Assembly: GCF_000482705.1 (NCBI RefSeq)
Contig: NZ_AXWO01000027.1
Location: 17,616 to 81,615, forward strand
DNA: 64,000 nucleotides
From: Glycomyces arizonensis DSM 44726
Lineage (GTDB): Bacteria > Actinomycetota > Actinomycetes > Mycobacteriales > Micromonosporaceae
Reading direction: 5' to 3'
Shown piece by piece: positions 34,425-43,779 of the stretch (positions are counted from its first letter, which is position 1; each line of letters starts with the position of its first letter). The notes under the pieces were generated by a model. It made no database searches and was not told the origin of the DNA. It saw only the letters and a list, made by a program, of their open reading frames with translations. The position numbers and the translations under genes were made by a program.

Positions 34425-36911
34425 CTAATCGGTGAAGTCCTCCACCGTGGCCACGACCGTCCCGGCCTCGTCGCTCGCGTCCAGGTCGACGGTGAAGACC
34501 ATGGCCCAGTCGCGGTCCCCGGCCGGGTCGTCGATGGTCTGGCGCACCCGCCAGGTGCGGCCCTCGCGTTCGATGTCGAGGAATTCGTCCGAGCGGGCCT
34601 TGGTGGTGGTGCCGATGTCGTCGTGGGAGGCGAAGTACCGCTCCAAGGCGGCGTCCCATTGCGATTCGGGCCAGCCGGTCTCCAAGGCCGCCAGGGCGGC
34701 GGGCCGGTCGGTGGCGGCCAGTTCGACGTGCCGGAACACCTGGTTGCGCACGGCGATCGTGAACGCCCGCTCGTTGTCGGTGAACGCCCTGGCCGGGCGG
34801 CCGACGTCGATCGGGCCCTCGTCGTCGGCCGGGGCCGTCAGCTGCTCCCATTCGTTGATCAGCGAGGAGTCGGTCTGGCGGATCGTCTCGCCCAGCCACG
34901 TGGTCAAATCGTCCAGTTCGGGCCCGCCCGCGCCCTCGGGGAGGGTCTGGATGAGGGCCTTGTAGGCGCTGGAGAGGTAGCGCAGCAGCAGGCCCTCGGC
35001 CCTGGGGAGGCTGTAGACGCCGATGTACTCCCCGAAGCTCATGTGCTGCTCCCAGATCTCCCGCAGGATCGACTTGGGTTCCAGCTGGTAGTCCGCGGCC
35101 CACGGGTGGCTGGTCTTGTAGACGTCGAAGGCCTCTTCGAGCAGTTCGGCGAGCGGCTTGGGGTAGTCGATCTCGTCGTCGTCGAGGCGGTTCATCCGGT
35201 CGAAGTAGTCGACGCCGTCGGCCTTCATCGCCTCGATCGCCTCGCCTTTGGCCTTGTTGCGCTGGGCGGCCAGGATCTGCCCGGGGCCTTCCAAGGTGGC
35301 CTCGACGACGGAGACGACCTCCATGGGGTAGTCCTCGCTCTCGGGATCGAGCAGGTCGAGCGCGGCCAGAGCGAAGGGGGCGAGCGGCTGGTTGAGCGCG
35401 AAATGGTCGGGCAGGTCGACGGTGAGCTGCACGTCCTTGCCGTCGATGACGATGATGCCCGCATCGCGCAGGGTCCGGGCGATCGTGAGCGCGGTGCGGG
35501 CCATGCGCAGTTGCGCGGGCCGGTCGGCGTGGGAGTCCTCGATGAGGTGGCGGACGTGGTCGAAGGCGCCCCCCGGCCTGGCGAGCATGTTGACGAGCAT
35601 GGCGTGGCTCATGCGCATGCGGCTGGTCAGCGGCTCCGGTTCGGCCTCGGCGAGATTCGTGAAGGTCTCCTCGGTCCAGCCGACGAACCCTTCGGGGGGT
35701 TTCTTCTTCGCCATCTTCTTGCGTTTTTTCGGGTCGAGGCCGAACTTGGCCTCGGCTTTGGTGTTCTCGATGACGTGCTCGGGGGCCTGGCAGACGACGA
35801 AGCCCTCGGTGTCGAACCCGGCCCGGCCGGCCCGGCCGGCGATCTGGTGGAACTCGCGGGCCCGCAGGCGGCGGGTGCGGCGGCCGTCGTATTTGGCCAG
35901 GCCGGTGAAGACGACGGTGCGGATGGGGACGTTGATGCCGACGCCGAGCGTGTCGGTGCCGCAGATGACGGTGAGCAGGCCCTGCTGGGCGAGGCGTTCG
36001 ACCAGGCGCCGGTATTTGGGGAGCATCCCGGCGTGGTGGACGCCGATGCCGGAGCGGACGAGCCGGGCGAGAGTCTGGCCGAACTTCGTGGTGAAGCGGA
36101 ACCCGCCCAGCGCGGCGCCGATGGCGGCCTTGGCGTCCTTGTCGGCCAGTTTGAGGCTCGCGAGCGCCTGGGCGGTCTCCAAGGCGGCGGCCTGGGTGAA
36201 GTGGACGATGTAGGCCGGGGCGCGGTCGTGGTTGACCAGGTTCTCGACCGTCTCGTGCAGGGGGGTCTTGCGGTATTCGTAGTCGAGGGGGACCGGGCGG
36301 GTGGCGCCGGCGACCAGGGCCGTCTCGCGGCCGGTGCGGCGGGTCAGATCCGCCTCGAAGAACGTGGTGTCGCCCAAGGTCGCGGACATGAGGGTGAACT
36401 GGGCGCGGGTGAGTTCGAGCAGGGGCACCTGCCAGGCCCAGCCGCGGTCGGGCTCTGAGTAGAAGTGGAACTCGTCGGCCACGACCGAGTCGCAGTCCAG
36501 GCCGGGACCTTCGCGCAGTGCGAGGTTGGCGAGGATTTCGGCGGTGCAGCAGATCAGGGGCGCGTCGGGGTTGACCGAGGCGTCGCCGGTGAGCATGCCG
36601 ACGTTGTCGGTGCCGAACTGGGCGCACAGTTCGAAGAACTTCTCGGACACGAGCGCTTTGATCGGCGCGGTGTAGAACGAGGTGCGCTGGTTGGCGAGGG
36701 CGTTGAAGTGCGCGGCGGCGGCGATGAGCGACTTGCCCGACCCGGTGGGGGTGTTCACGATGACGTTGGCGCCCGAGCAGATCGCCAGCAGGGCCTCCTC
36801 CTGGTGGTCGTACAGGTCGATGCCCTCGTCTGCGGCCCACGTGGCGAAGGCGGTGTAGACGTCGTCGGGTTCGGGCCGGTCGGTGCCGGGCAGGTAGTCG
36901 ATGAGGCTCAC
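34425..36911 (-). CDS. DEAD/DEAH-box helicase, DUF3516 family
   Basis: An 828-residue superfamily 2 helicase of the Ski2-like group. Walker A is TPTGSGKS (residues 54-61), motif II DEFH (146-149), motif III SAT in LMSATLGD, and motif VI QIAGRAGRAGFD. The C-terminal half matches the actinomycete DUF3516 region in place of DSHCT. A Lys-rich stretch, KKRKKMAKKKPPEG, near residue 420 may bind nucleic acid. It is the second such helicase of the window besides HelY. GTG 36911 is taken as start; TTG 36920 is an alternative. No good ribosome site was seen, so the start is uncertain. Confidence 0.88.
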   Translation of the reverse strand: MSLIDYLPGTDRPEPDDVYTAFATWAADEGIDLYDHQEEALLAICSGANVIVNTPTGSGKSLIAAAAHFNALANQRTSFYTAPIKALVSEKFFELCAQFGTDNVGMLTGDASVNPDAPLICCTAEILANLALREGPGLDCDSVVADEFHFYSEPDRGWAWQVPLLELTRAQFTLMSATLGDTTFFEADLTRRTGRETALVAGATRPVPLDYEYRKTPLHETVENLVNHDRAPAYIVHFTQAAALETAQALASLKLADKDAKAAIGAALGGFRFTTKFGQTLARLVRSGIGVHHAGMLPKYRRLVERLAQQGLLTVICGTDTLGVGINVPIRTVVFTGLAKYDGRRTRRLRAREFHQIAGRAGRAGFDTEGFVVCQAPEHVIENTKAEAKFGLDPKKRKKMAKKKPPEGFVGWTEETFTNLAEAEPEPLTSRMRMSHAMLVNMLARPGGAFDHVRHLIEDSHADRPAQLRMARTALTIARTLRDAGIIVIDGKDVQLTVDLPDHFALNQPLAPFALAALDLLDPESEDYPMEVVSVVEATLEGPGQILAAQRNKAKGEAIEAMKADGVDYFDRMNRLDDDEIDYPKPLAELLEEAFDVYKTSHPWAADYQLEPKSILREIWEQHMSFGEYIGVYSLPRAEGLLLRYLSSAYKALIQTLPEGAGGPELDDLTTWLGETIRQTDSSLINEWEQLTAPADDEGPIDVGRPARAFTDNERAFTIAVRNQVFRHVELAATDRPAALAALETGWPESQWDAALERYFASHDDIGTTTKARSDEFLDIEREGRTWRVRQTIDDPAGDRDWAMVFTVDLDASDEAGTVVATVEDFTD

Positions 36912-36955
36912 AACGGTCAATGGTGCCCGTATGGTCGCCGGCCTGCCAGGGCGGG

Positions 36956-37762
36956 TCAGTGGTCGTAGGCGCAGACCACCGGGGCGTGGTCGGACCAGCG
37001 CTGGTCGTGAGAGGGCGCGCGGTCGACCCTGGCTCCTCGGGCGGCCGCGGCGAGGCCGGGCGTGGCGATCTGGAGGTCGATGCGCCAGCCGGTGTCGTTG
37101 TCGAACGCGCGGCCCCGGTAGGACCACCACGAATAGGGGCCCTCGACGCCCGGATGGAGGGATCGGACGATGTCGACGAAGCCGCGCTGGTCGTACAGGT
37201 CGCTCAGCCAGGCCCGCTCGTTGGGCAGGAATCCGGCGCTGTGCTTGTTGCCGCGCCAGTTCTTCAAGTCATTCTGCGTGTGGGCGATGTTGAAGTCGCC
37301 GCCGACGAGGAGTTCGCGGCCCTCTTCGGCGGATCGTTTGGCGGCGTGGGTGAGGTAGTCGGCGAAGGCGGCCATGAACCGCTCCTTCTCGTCCTGCTTC
37401 GGGGTGCCGGTCTCGCCGGAGGGCAGGTAGAGGCTGCCGACGGTCAGGCCGGGCAGGTCGACCTCGGCGTAGCGCCCGCAGGTGTCGAACTCGGCCGAGC
37501 CGAACCCGATGCGCCGCGCGCCGGGCTCGGTGCGGGTGAGGATCGCCACGCCCGCGCGGCCTTTGGCGCCGTCGTTCTCGGCCGGGGCCCACAGGTGGTG
37601 CCAGCCGGGCAGGTCGGTGACCGCGGCCGGCACCTGGCCGGCGGTGGCGCGGACCTCCTGGAGGAGCACGACGTCGGCGTCAGTATCAGACAGCCACGTG
37701 ACCAGGCCTTTCTTCGCTGCGGCGCGGATGCCGTTGACGTTGGCGGTGGCGATGGTGCGCAT
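36956..37762 (-). CDS. xthA: exodeoxyribonuclease III (first copy)
   Basis: A 268-residue member of the EEP nuclease superfamily. It cuts DNA at abasic sites and trims 3' ends in base excision repair. Seen: ATANVNGIRAA (Asn), LLQEVRA (metal-binding Glu), VGGDFNIAH (Asp, Asn) and the C-terminal RWSDHAPVV (Asp-His pair). The ATG is set by a leaderless -10 TAGGCT 6 nt upstream. The DUF3516 helicase gene lies 44 nt downstream on the same strand. A second, distinct exonuclease III gene lies at 40195. Confidence 0.93.
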   Translation of the reverse strand: MRTIATANVNGIRAAAKKGLVTWLSDTDADVVLLQEVRATAGQVPAAVTDLPGWHHLWAPAENDGAKGRAGVAILTRTEPGARRIGFGSAEFDTCGRYAEVDLPGLTVGSLYLPSGETGTPKQDEKERFMAAFADYLTHAAKRSAEEGRELLVGGDFNIAHTQNDLKNWRGNKHSAGFLPNERAWLSDLYDQRGFVDIVRSLHPGVEGPYSWWSYRGRAFDNDTGWRIDLQIATPGLAAAARGARVDRAPSHDQRWSDHAPVVCAYDH

Positions 37763-37768
37763 GCGGCC

Positions 37769-37774
37769 AGCCTA
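37769..37774 (-). promoter_or_regulatory. -10 element of xthA (leaderless)
   Basis: TAGGCT on the minus strand, 6 nt before the ATG at 37762. Confidence 0.55.
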
Positions 37775-37862
37775 ACCGGCGGCGGTGACAGCGCGGGGGA
37801 GGCGCGGGGTGAGATACGCCCGCCGCGGTCGGGGACGGGCCCTGGGCCGGGCGGGCACCCAA

Positions 37863-37868
37863 TAGACT
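37863..37868 (+). promoter_or_regulatory. -10 element of the 758-residue membrane protein gene
   Basis: TAGACT, 6 nt before the ATG at 37875; this favours the ATG over the GTG at 37869. Confidence 0.5.
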
Positions 37869-37874
37869 GTGAGG

Positions 37875-40151
37875 ATGATTTCGGCGGCGCAGGGCCCGGT
37901 GCGGGGCCGCACATGGTGGACGCGGGGGGCCGCGGCCCTCTTCGCGGCGCTGCTGGCCGCCGTGACGGTCGCCTCGCCGGCGCTGGCGCAGGACGACCCG
38001 GCGCCCGCTGACGGCCCCGGCGGTGTCGTCATCGTCGGTGTGCCCGGCCTGACCTGGTCGGACATCACCCCTTCGGAGACGCCGACGCTGTGGGACCTGG
38101 CCGGGGCCGGAGCGTCCGCGTCGATGAGCGTGCGCACGATCGGGTCGTGGACGTGCGCCGAGGCCGGATGGGCGAGCTTGGGCGCCGGTGAGCGCGCCGG
38201 GGGGGCCGCGCCCCGCGACGCCCAGTGCATGGCCCAGTCGCGCATCCCCAGTCCCGTGTCGAGAGGCGGCGAATGGGCCGTGCCGCACTTCGACGCTCTT
38301 GCGGAGGCCAACGCCGCCTACAACTACGGGGCCCGGCTCGGGGCCCTCGCCGAGGCGGTCGCGGGCCTGGCGGCCGAGCAGGAGGCCGCGGCCGAGGCGG
38401 CCGCGGCGGCCGGTGAGGAGCCGGTCGAGGTCCGCGACGGGCTGTGCGTGGCCGGGATCGGCGCCGGCGCCGCCCTGGCGGCCGCCGACCCCGACGGGCA
38501 GCTCGCGTTCTGGGGCTCGGGGTTGGACGACCTGCCCGATGCGATGGCCGCCTGCGACATCGTCATCGTCGACCCCGGCGTCATCGTCGGCGACGACGCC
38601 GCGATCGACGCCGACACCACCACCGACTACGACGCGCTCGGTCAAGACGACGCCGACGTCCCCACCGACGAGGCCGGCGAACCCGGGGAAGAGGCCGAGC
38701 CGGACCCGGTCCGTGTCGCCGCCGCCGCCGAGGCCGACGCCGCGGTCACCGACGTCGCCGCCGCCCTGCCCGAGCGGTGGCGGCTCATGGTCGCCGGGAT
38801 CGCCGACTCGGCCGCGCCCTCCTCGCTCCACCCCCTCATCTACACCGGGTACGGCATCGAGCCCGGTTCGCTGTCGTCGGCGACGACCGGCCGCGAGGGG
38901 TACGTCCAACTGGTCGACCTCGCCCCGACCGCGCTCGACGTCGTCGGCGCCGACGTCCCGGCGGCCATGTCCGGGCGCCCGGCCACGGTCGATCCCGACC
39001 CGGACCACACTTCTGCCGCCGCCGTGGCGGACGGTGTCGACGAGACGCGGGCGTCGGCCGCGGTGGACGAGGTCGGCTGGAAGTTCTACGGCACGCTCGC
39101 CGTGGCCGGGATCGGTGCGGTCGCGGCCGCCGTGTGGCTCCTGACCGGGACCGACCGGTGGCGCAGGGCGGCCCGCACCGTGTGCCTGGCCGTCTCGGCG
39201 ATACCGGTGGCCGGTGTCGCGGCCGGTATCCCGCCGTGGTGGCGCGCCGGGCACCCGGAGGTCGCCTTCTGGCTCATCATCGCCGCCGGTGTCGCGGTGT
39301 TGACGGCCGCGGCGTGGCTGCCGGGGCTGCGCGCAGGGCGGCGCGGCGCGCTCATGATCGCGGTAGTGACCGCGCTGTTGATCGCCATCGACCAGTTCAT
39401 CGGCGCCACCTGGCCGCTGCACACGCCGCTGGGGTACACCGCGCAGGTCGGGGCCCGCTTCGCCGGGCTCGGGAACTACGCCTTCGCCGTGTTCGCCGCC
39501 GCGGTCATCCTCATCATCGCCTTCACCCCCTGGCGGGGGCGGGCCCGCTACATCGGGCCGGTGGCCATCGGCGTCGCGGCCACGGTCGTGATCGGCGCCC
39601 CGACGTTCGGCAGCGACGTCGGCGGCACGCTCACCATCGTCGCCGCGCTCGTCTTGACGTGTCTGAGCCTGTGGGGGCGGCGGCTGTCGATCGGGGCGCT
39701 CGCTTTGGCCGCCGGGTGCGCGGCGGGCGTGTTCGCGCTCGCGGGGATCTTGGACTACCTGCGGCCCGAGGCCGACCAGACGCACCTGGGCCGGTTCGTC
39801 GGCGCCGTCCTCGAAGGCAGCGCCGGGAGTGTCCTGCTGCGCAAGGCCGACGCGGCGATCAGCTCCATCGGCACCCCGCTGACCTACCTCGTCGTCGCCG
39901 CCGTCATCGGTGGGTGGCTGATCTGGCGGCGCCGATCGCCGGTCCGGTCGGCCGCGACCGAAGCGGCCGTGGTCGGGCTGTTGGCCGTCGCCGTCATCGG
40001 CTTCGCCGTCAACGACTCCGGTGTCGCCGTCCCCGGTTTCGCCATCGCCACCGGTTTCGGCCTGCTGGCCGTCAGCGTCGGCCCCCGCCCCGAGACCGCA
40101 GGCGAGACCGAGACGGCAGCGGCCGCCGCATCGGCCCGCAGCGAACCGTAG
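37875..40151 (+). CDS. membrane protein with alkaline-phosphatase-like ectodomain
   Basis: A 758-residue protein. A signal peptide (residues about 15-38, ending SPALAQ) is followed by an ectodomain of about 350 residues that resembles the alkaline phosphatase superfamily layout (VVIVGVPGLTWSDITP, TPTLWDLA, then SLHPLIYTGYGI). Then come about ten membrane helices from residue 395 on. The metal residues of true phosphatases are not complete in what I can see, so activity is doubtful. A very Ala/Glu/Asp-rich loop lies near residues 150-275. The gene stands between two exonuclease III genes; no link in function is evident. Confidence 0.75.
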   Translation: MISAAQGPVRGRTWWTRGAAALFAALLAAVTVASPALAQDDPAPADGPGGVVIVGVPGLTWSDITPSETPTLWDLAGAGASASMSVRTIGSWTCAEAGWASLGAGERAGGAAPRDAQCMAQSRIPSPVSRGGEWAVPHFDALAEANAAYNYGARLGALAEAVAGLAAEQEAAAEAAAAAGEEPVEVRDGLCVAGIGAGAALAAADPDGQLAFWGSGLDDLPDAMAACDIVIVDPGVIVGDDAAIDADTTTDYDALGQDDADVPTDEAGEPGEEAEPDPVRVAAAAEADAAVTDVAAALPERWRLMVAGIADSAAPSSLHPLIYTGYGIEPGSLSSATTGREGYVQLVDLAPTALDVVGADVPAAMSGRPATVDPDPDHTSAAAVADGVDETRASAAVDEVGWKFYGTLAVAGIGAVAAAVWLLTGTDRWRRAARTVCLAVSAIPVAGVAAGIPPWWRAGHPEVAFWLIIAAGVAVLTAAAWLPGLRAGRRGALMIAVVTALLIAIDQFIGATWPLHTPLGYTAQVGARFAGLGNYAFAVFAAAVILIIAFTPWRGRARYIGPVAIGVAATVVIGAPTFGSDVGGTLTIVAALVLTCLSLWGRRLSIGALALAAGCAAGVFALAGILDYLRPEADQTHLGRFVGAVLEGSAGSVLLRKADAAISSIGTPLTYLVVAAVIGGWLIWRRRSPVRSAATEAAVVGLLAVAVIGFAVNDSGVAVPGFAIATGFGLLAVSVGPRPETAGETETAAAAASARSEP

Positions 40152-40181
40152 GAGGCCGGGCCGGTCGTCGGGCCGGGGCGG

Positions 40182-40187
40182 TATCGT
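40182..40187 (+). promoter_or_regulatory. -10 element of the second exonuclease III gene (leaderless)
   Basis: TATCGT, 7 nt before the ATG at 40195. Confidence 0.55.
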
Positions 40188-40194
40188 GAGGCCC

Positions 40195-40971
40195 ATGCGC
40201 GTCGCGACGTGGAACATCAACTCGATCAACGCCCGCCTCGACCGGCTCCTGGCCTGGCTTGAGGCCGCTAGGCCGGACGTGGTGTGCCTCCAAGAGCTCA
40301 AATGCGCCACCGCCGATGTGCCCGCCGACGCCTTGGCGGCCGCGGGGTATCAGATCGCCGCGCACGGCGAGGGCCGCTGGAACGGCGTCGCCGTCCTCTC
40401 CCGCATCGGCCTGGCCGATGTCACCCGCGGCCTCGAAGGCCAGCCCGCCTTCGGCGAGACGGTCGAGGCGAGGGCGATCGGGGCGCGGTGCGGGCCGGTC
40501 CGCGTGTGGTCGGTGTACGTCCCCAACGGGCGCGATGTCGCCGACGCCCACTACCCGTACAAGCTCGCGTTCCTCGCATCGCTCAAGGCCACCGCCGCCG
40601 CGGAGGCGGCCGGCGGCCCGTTCGCGGTCCTGGGCGACTTCAACATCTGCCCGACCGACGACGACCTGTGGGACGCCGAGGCCTGGAGCGGCACCACCCA
40701 CGTCACCGGGGCCGAACGCGCCGCCCTGGCCGATGTCGAATCGGTCGGCTTGGCCGACGTCTTCCCCCGCGCGCTGAAACACGCCTGGCCGTTCACGTTC
40801 TGGGACTACCGCAACCTCGACTTCCCCAAGAACCGCGGCATGCGCATCGACCTGGCCCTGGCCAACCCCGCGCTCACCGGTGCGGTGGCCGATGCCTATG
40901 TCGACCGTGAGGCCCGCAAGGGCAAAGGCGCCTCTGACCACGCCCCCCTCGTGCTCGATCTCGATCTGTAA
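40195..40971 (+). CDS. exodeoxyribonuclease III (second copy)
   Basis: A 258-residue EEP-superfamily nuclease with ATWNINSINARL, VCLQELKC (metal Glu), LGDFNICPTD and KGASDHAPLV. It resembles the ExoA type of exonuclease III more than the copy at 36956-37762, from which it differs in the N-terminal motif (WNINS against NVNGI). Both should act on abasic sites and 3' ends; two copies with different preference are known in other bacteria. Its start is set by a leaderless -10. Confidence 0.92.
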   Translation: MRVATWNINSINARLDRLLAWLEAARPDVVCLQELKCATADVPADALAAAGYQIAAHGEGRWNGVAVLSRIGLADVTRGLEGQPAFGETVEARAIGARCGPVRVWSVYVPNGRDVADAHYPYKLAFLASLKATAAAEAAGGPFAVLGDFNICPTDDDLWDAEAWSGTTHVTGAERAALADVESVGLADVFPRALKHAWPFTFWDYRNLDFPKNRGMRIDLALANPALTGAVADAYVDREARKGKGASDHAPLVLDLDL

Positions 40972-41005
40972 ACCGACTGCCCCTTCCTGGAAAGCGAAGA
41001 GACAC

Positions 41006-41989
41006 GTGCGACACCGAATCCTCCCCATGGTGTGCATCGCCGCGCTGCTGGCGCTGCTGCCCGCCACCGGAGCGAGTGCCGACCCCGACGAGGAGACCCT
41101 CGAATCCGACCTCGCCGACGCCATCGAAGCCGTCGCCGAGGCCGAGGACGCGGTGGACGCCGCCGAGCATCGGGCCGAGGCGCTGGAGGCCGAGATCAGC
41201 GAGACCGAGACGCTCCTCGAAGCGCTCTCGGGCGACCTCAACGACTACGCCGTCTACCTCCACACCGAGGGCGATCTGCGCACCACGGCCGCGCTGCTGT
41301 CGGCCCAGAGCCCCGACCGGATGGTCGACGCGCTCACCTTCACCGAGTACCTCGCCGACGAGCGCGCCGCCCTCGTCCAGGACGCCGGGGCCCTGCTGGT
41401 CGACCTCCGGTCTCAGCGGGAGGCGCACGAGGCCGAGGTCGCGACCGCCGAGCAGGCCCTGGAGGAGGCCGAAGCGGCCGCGGACGACCTCGAAGACCAG
41501 CTCGATGCGCTGCGGGCCGAACAGGCCGCCGGGCCTGGCTCCGACGGCGGCGCTCCCGCGGCCGACCCCGCGCCGCGAAACTCGGACGGCTCGCTGCCCT
41601 CGGAGTCGTGCACCGAGGACGACCCGACGACCTCGGGGTGCCTGACGCCGCGGACCCTGCACGTCTACAACGAGACGCGTGAGGCGGGGTTCGACCACTA
41701 CGTCTCCTGCTACCGCTCCGGCGGCTCGGGCGATCACCCGCTGGGCCAGGCCTGCGACTTCGCGGCCAACGCCGGCGGCTTCCAGGACACCGACGCGACC
41801 GGCTCGGACAAGGACTACGGCGACCGGCTCGCGGCCTGGTATGTCAACAACGCCGACGCTCTGGCGGTCAAGTACGTGATCTGGTACCGCCAGTTCTGGT
41901 CGCCCTCGTCGGGATGGCGGTCCTATTCGGGGGTCAACGGGACTCCCGCCGGCGACCACACCAACCACGTCCACGTCTCGGTGCGCTAG
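41006..41989 (+). CDS. secreted coiled-coil protein with ARB_07466-like C-terminal domain
   Basis: A 327-residue exported protein. A signal peptide (about residues 1-26, ending TGASA) precedes a long coiled coil (residues about 32-180) of the kind found in peptidoglycan-hydrolase helpers. An Ala/Pro-rich hinge leads to a C-terminal domain of about 110 residues with HPLGQACDFA and the terminal HTNHVHVSVR, pattern of the ARB_07466-like/M15-type domain. A wall-modifying role is likely, catalysis not proven. GTG start with GAAAGCGAAGAG upstream; it follows exonuclease III by 34 nt. Confidence 0.78.
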   Translation: MRHRILPMVCIAALLALLPATGASADPDEETLESDLADAIEAVAEAEDAVDAAEHRAEALEAEISETETLLEALSGDLNDYAVYLHTEGDLRTTAALLSAQSPDRMVDALTFTEYLADERAALVQDAGALLVDLRSQREAHEAEVATAEQALEEAEAAADDLEDQLDALRAEQAAGPGSDGGAPAADPAPRNSDGSLPSESCTEDDPTTSGCLTPRTLHVYNETREAGFDHYVSCYRSGGSGDHPLGQACDFAANAGGFQDTDATGSDKDYGDRLAAWYVNNADALAVKYVIWYRQFWSPSSGWRSYSGVNGTPAGDHTNHVHVSVR

Positions 41990-42000
41990 AAGGGATCCCT

Positions 42001-42645
42001 GTGACACCGATCAGGAAGCAGTACCTCACCGCCGCTCAGAGCGCCCTCGACCTGCTGCGCGGCCCGGCCGTCGCCGCGGCGTGGGAGGCGGCCTCGGCGC
42101 TGGAGGGCTTCACCGTCGGCGGCCTGGCCGCCCACCTCGCCTCCCAGATCACTTCGGGGGCGGCGGCGCTGGAGGCCGACTTCGGCGGCAAGGACGTCAT
42201 CGGCGTCCTCGACCACTACGAGCGGGCCCGCGCCTCCTGGCTGGAGGCCGATGTGGGCAACGACTACAACACCGCGATCAAAGACCGCGGCAACGCCGAG
42301 GCGGGCGCGGGGCCCGGCGAGGTCGCCGCTGCGGCCGAAGCGGCCCTGAAGACCCTCCACGAGCGGCTCCCGGGCCTGGGCGACGGCGCCCTCGGCGGGG
42401 TCGGCCGCTGGGCGTATGCGACGAGTCTCGACGACTTCCTGGTCACCCGCATCATGGAGCTCGTCGTCCACGCCGATGACCTGGCCGTCTCGGTCGGCGT
42501 CGCGACCCCGGAGTTCGACGCGGACGCGTTCGACACCGCCGCGTGGGTGCTGACGCGCCTGGCGGCCCGGCGCCACGGCCAGGCCGCGCTCGTCCGCGCC
42601 TTGGCCAGGGCCGAGCGCGCCCCGGACAGCATCACCGCCCTGTGA
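42001..42645 (+). CDS. maleylpyruvate isomerase/DinB-fold protein
   Basis: A 214-residue four-helix-bundle protein of the mycothiol-dependent maleylpyruvate isomerase N-terminal family. A His at the start of the second helix (GGLAAHLASQI) and another in the third part (MELVVHADDLAVSV) are the likely metal ligands. Such proteins are numerous in actinomycetes and may use mycothiol as thiol cofactor; specific substrates are mostly unknown. GTG start with AAGGGAT site, 11 nt after the preceding stop. Confidence 0.8.
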   Translation: MTPIRKQYLTAAQSALDLLRGPAVAAAWEAASALEGFTVGGLAAHLASQITSGAAALEADFGGKDVIGVLDHYERARASWLEADVGNDYNTAIKDRGNAEAGAGPGEVAAAAEAALKTLHERLPGLGDGALGGVGRWAYATSLDDFLVTRIMELVVHADDLAVSVGVATPEFDADAFDTAAWVLTRLAARRHGQAALVRALARAERAPDSITAL

Positions 42646-42650
42646 GCGAG

Positions 42651-42688
42651 CGGGGCGGGCCCGGGAAGCCGATTCCCGGCCCGCCCCG
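42651..42688 (+). terminator. strong terminator hairpin
   Basis: Stem CGGGGCGGG-CCGGGA with TCCCGG-CCCGCCCCG, 15 bp with one bulge and a 7-nt loop, right after the stop at 42645. Confidence 0.75.
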
Positions 42689-42728
42689 CGGCGCCCGGCT
42701 GCTCGATAGCACACCCGAGCATTTGAAG

Positions 42729-42738
42729 TATGTACATA
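42729..42738. promoter_or_regulatory. palindrome TATGTACATA, possible operator
   Basis: A perfect 10-bp palindrome in an AT-rich stretch (42718-42752) in otherwise GC-rich DNA, about 80 bp before the next -10 element. Confidence 0.35.
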
Positions 42739-42808
42739 TTACTTGTTTCGGGGTGTTGGCGAACCCAAGGGGGCAATCGCACGTATCGGACAGGTGTCCG
42801 CCCTCGTG

Positions 42809-42814
42809 TACAGT
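42809..42814 (+). promoter_or_regulatory. -10 element (leaderless)
   Basis: TACAGT, 6 nt before the ATG at 42821. Confidence 0.5.
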
Positions 42815-42820
42815 CTCGAC

Positions 42821-43264
42821 ATGGTCTCGCCACCGCCGGCCACCGGTCGCCGCGCCCTGATCGCCGCCGCATGGCTCACCCTCACCTTCGCCGGCCTCCT
42901 GGCCGCCGTCTGGGCCGTCGGCTGGGCACTGTCGGGCGAGGACGCCCCCAGCCTGACCACCGTCGCCGAAGCCACCCGCCTGGACTACCCCGAAGGCACC
43001 GAGGTCGTCGACGCCGACCTGACCGAGATGCACACCCCCACCCCCGGCGCCCGCGCCAAGACCACCCTCGACATGGCCGCCGACGCCTTCGGCGCCTTCA
43101 TCACCGACAACGGCATGGAAGCGCCCCTGCTCACCGGCACCAGCCCGGCCGGGACGGCCACCGGCATCATCCCCGCCGGATGCAACGACGAGGTCTGCTA
43201 CTCGGCCACCCTCGTCATCGACGAGGACACCGTCACCGTCAACCTCACCGTCACCCTCCTTTAA
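42821..43264 (+). CDS. hypothetical exported/anchored protein
   Basis: A 147-residue protein with one N-terminal membrane segment (residues about 11-33) and an extracellular domain of about 110 residues. The pair CNDEVC near residue 123 may form a disulfide. No family is recognised. The ATG has a leaderless -10; an in-frame start further upstream is possible but would weaken the signal anchor. It converges with ogt (stops adjoin). Confidence 0.6.
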   Translation: MVSPPPATGRRALIAAAWLTLTFAGLLAAVWAVGWALSGEDAPSLTTVAEATRLDYPEGTEVVDADLTEMHTPTPGARAKTTLDMAADAFGAFITDNGMEAPLLTGTSPAGTATGIIPAGCNDEVCYSATLVIDEDTVTVNLTVTLL

Positions 43265-43779
43265 GCCGCGAACAGGCCCGTCTCGCCGCGCTCGAGCGCC
43301 AGCAGCCGCTCCTTGCGCCACACCCCGCCCGCATAGCCGGTGAGCTTCCCGTTCGCGCCGATCACCCGATGGCACGGCACGACGATCGCGATCGGATTCG
43401 ACCCGTTCGCCAGCCCCACGGCCCTGACCGCCGCCGGATTGCCGATCTGGCGGGCGATGTCCCCATAGGCGACGGTCGTCCCGTACGGGATCTCGCTCAG
43501 CGCCGCCCACACCTGTCGCTGAAAACCGGTGCCCTCGGCGGCCAACGGCAGATCGAACCGGCGCAGCCGGCCGGCGAAATACGCCTCCAACTGCTCGAGG
43601 GCCGCCTCCAGCACCGGCGTCGGCTCTTCGGGCCCCCACGCCGCCTCGACCTCCTCGGCGCCCATGTGGACGCAGGTGAGTCCCTCGGGGACCGCCGAGA
43701 CCGCGATCGGCCCCAGCGGCGATGCCATCCTCAGGTGCCTCGCGCCCTCGCGCAGCACCGCTGTCTTCGTGCGTGTCAT
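43261..43779 (-). CDS. ogt: methylated-DNA-protein cysteine methyltransferase
   Basis: A 172-residue repair protein that removes O6-alkyl groups from guanine in a single suicidal step. The acceptor motif [10 protein letters not shown] holds the nucleophilic Cys, and [17 protein letters not shown] marks the DNA-binding HTH. The ATG overlaps the stop of the Ada-AlkA gene (TGATG), with GAGGAG before it, so translation is coupled. Pairing with Ada-AlkA gives a small alkylation-repair operon. The frame is open upstream, but the earlier part is only the antisense-free tail of the other gene's frame. Confidence 0.95.
   Translation of the reverse strand: MTRTKTAVLREGARHLRMASPLGPIAVSAVPEGLTCVHMGAEEVEAAWGPEEPTPVLEAALEQLEAYFAGRLRRFDLPLAAEGTGFQRQVWAALSEIPYGTTVAYGDIARQIGNPAAVRAVGLANGSNPIAIVVPCHRVIGANGKLTGYAGGVWRKERLLALERGETGLFAA

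Noticed and set aside
42743..43264. Earlier start for the small anchored protein gene
   Set aside because: The extra residues come before the -10 element at 42809 and would bury the signal anchor.
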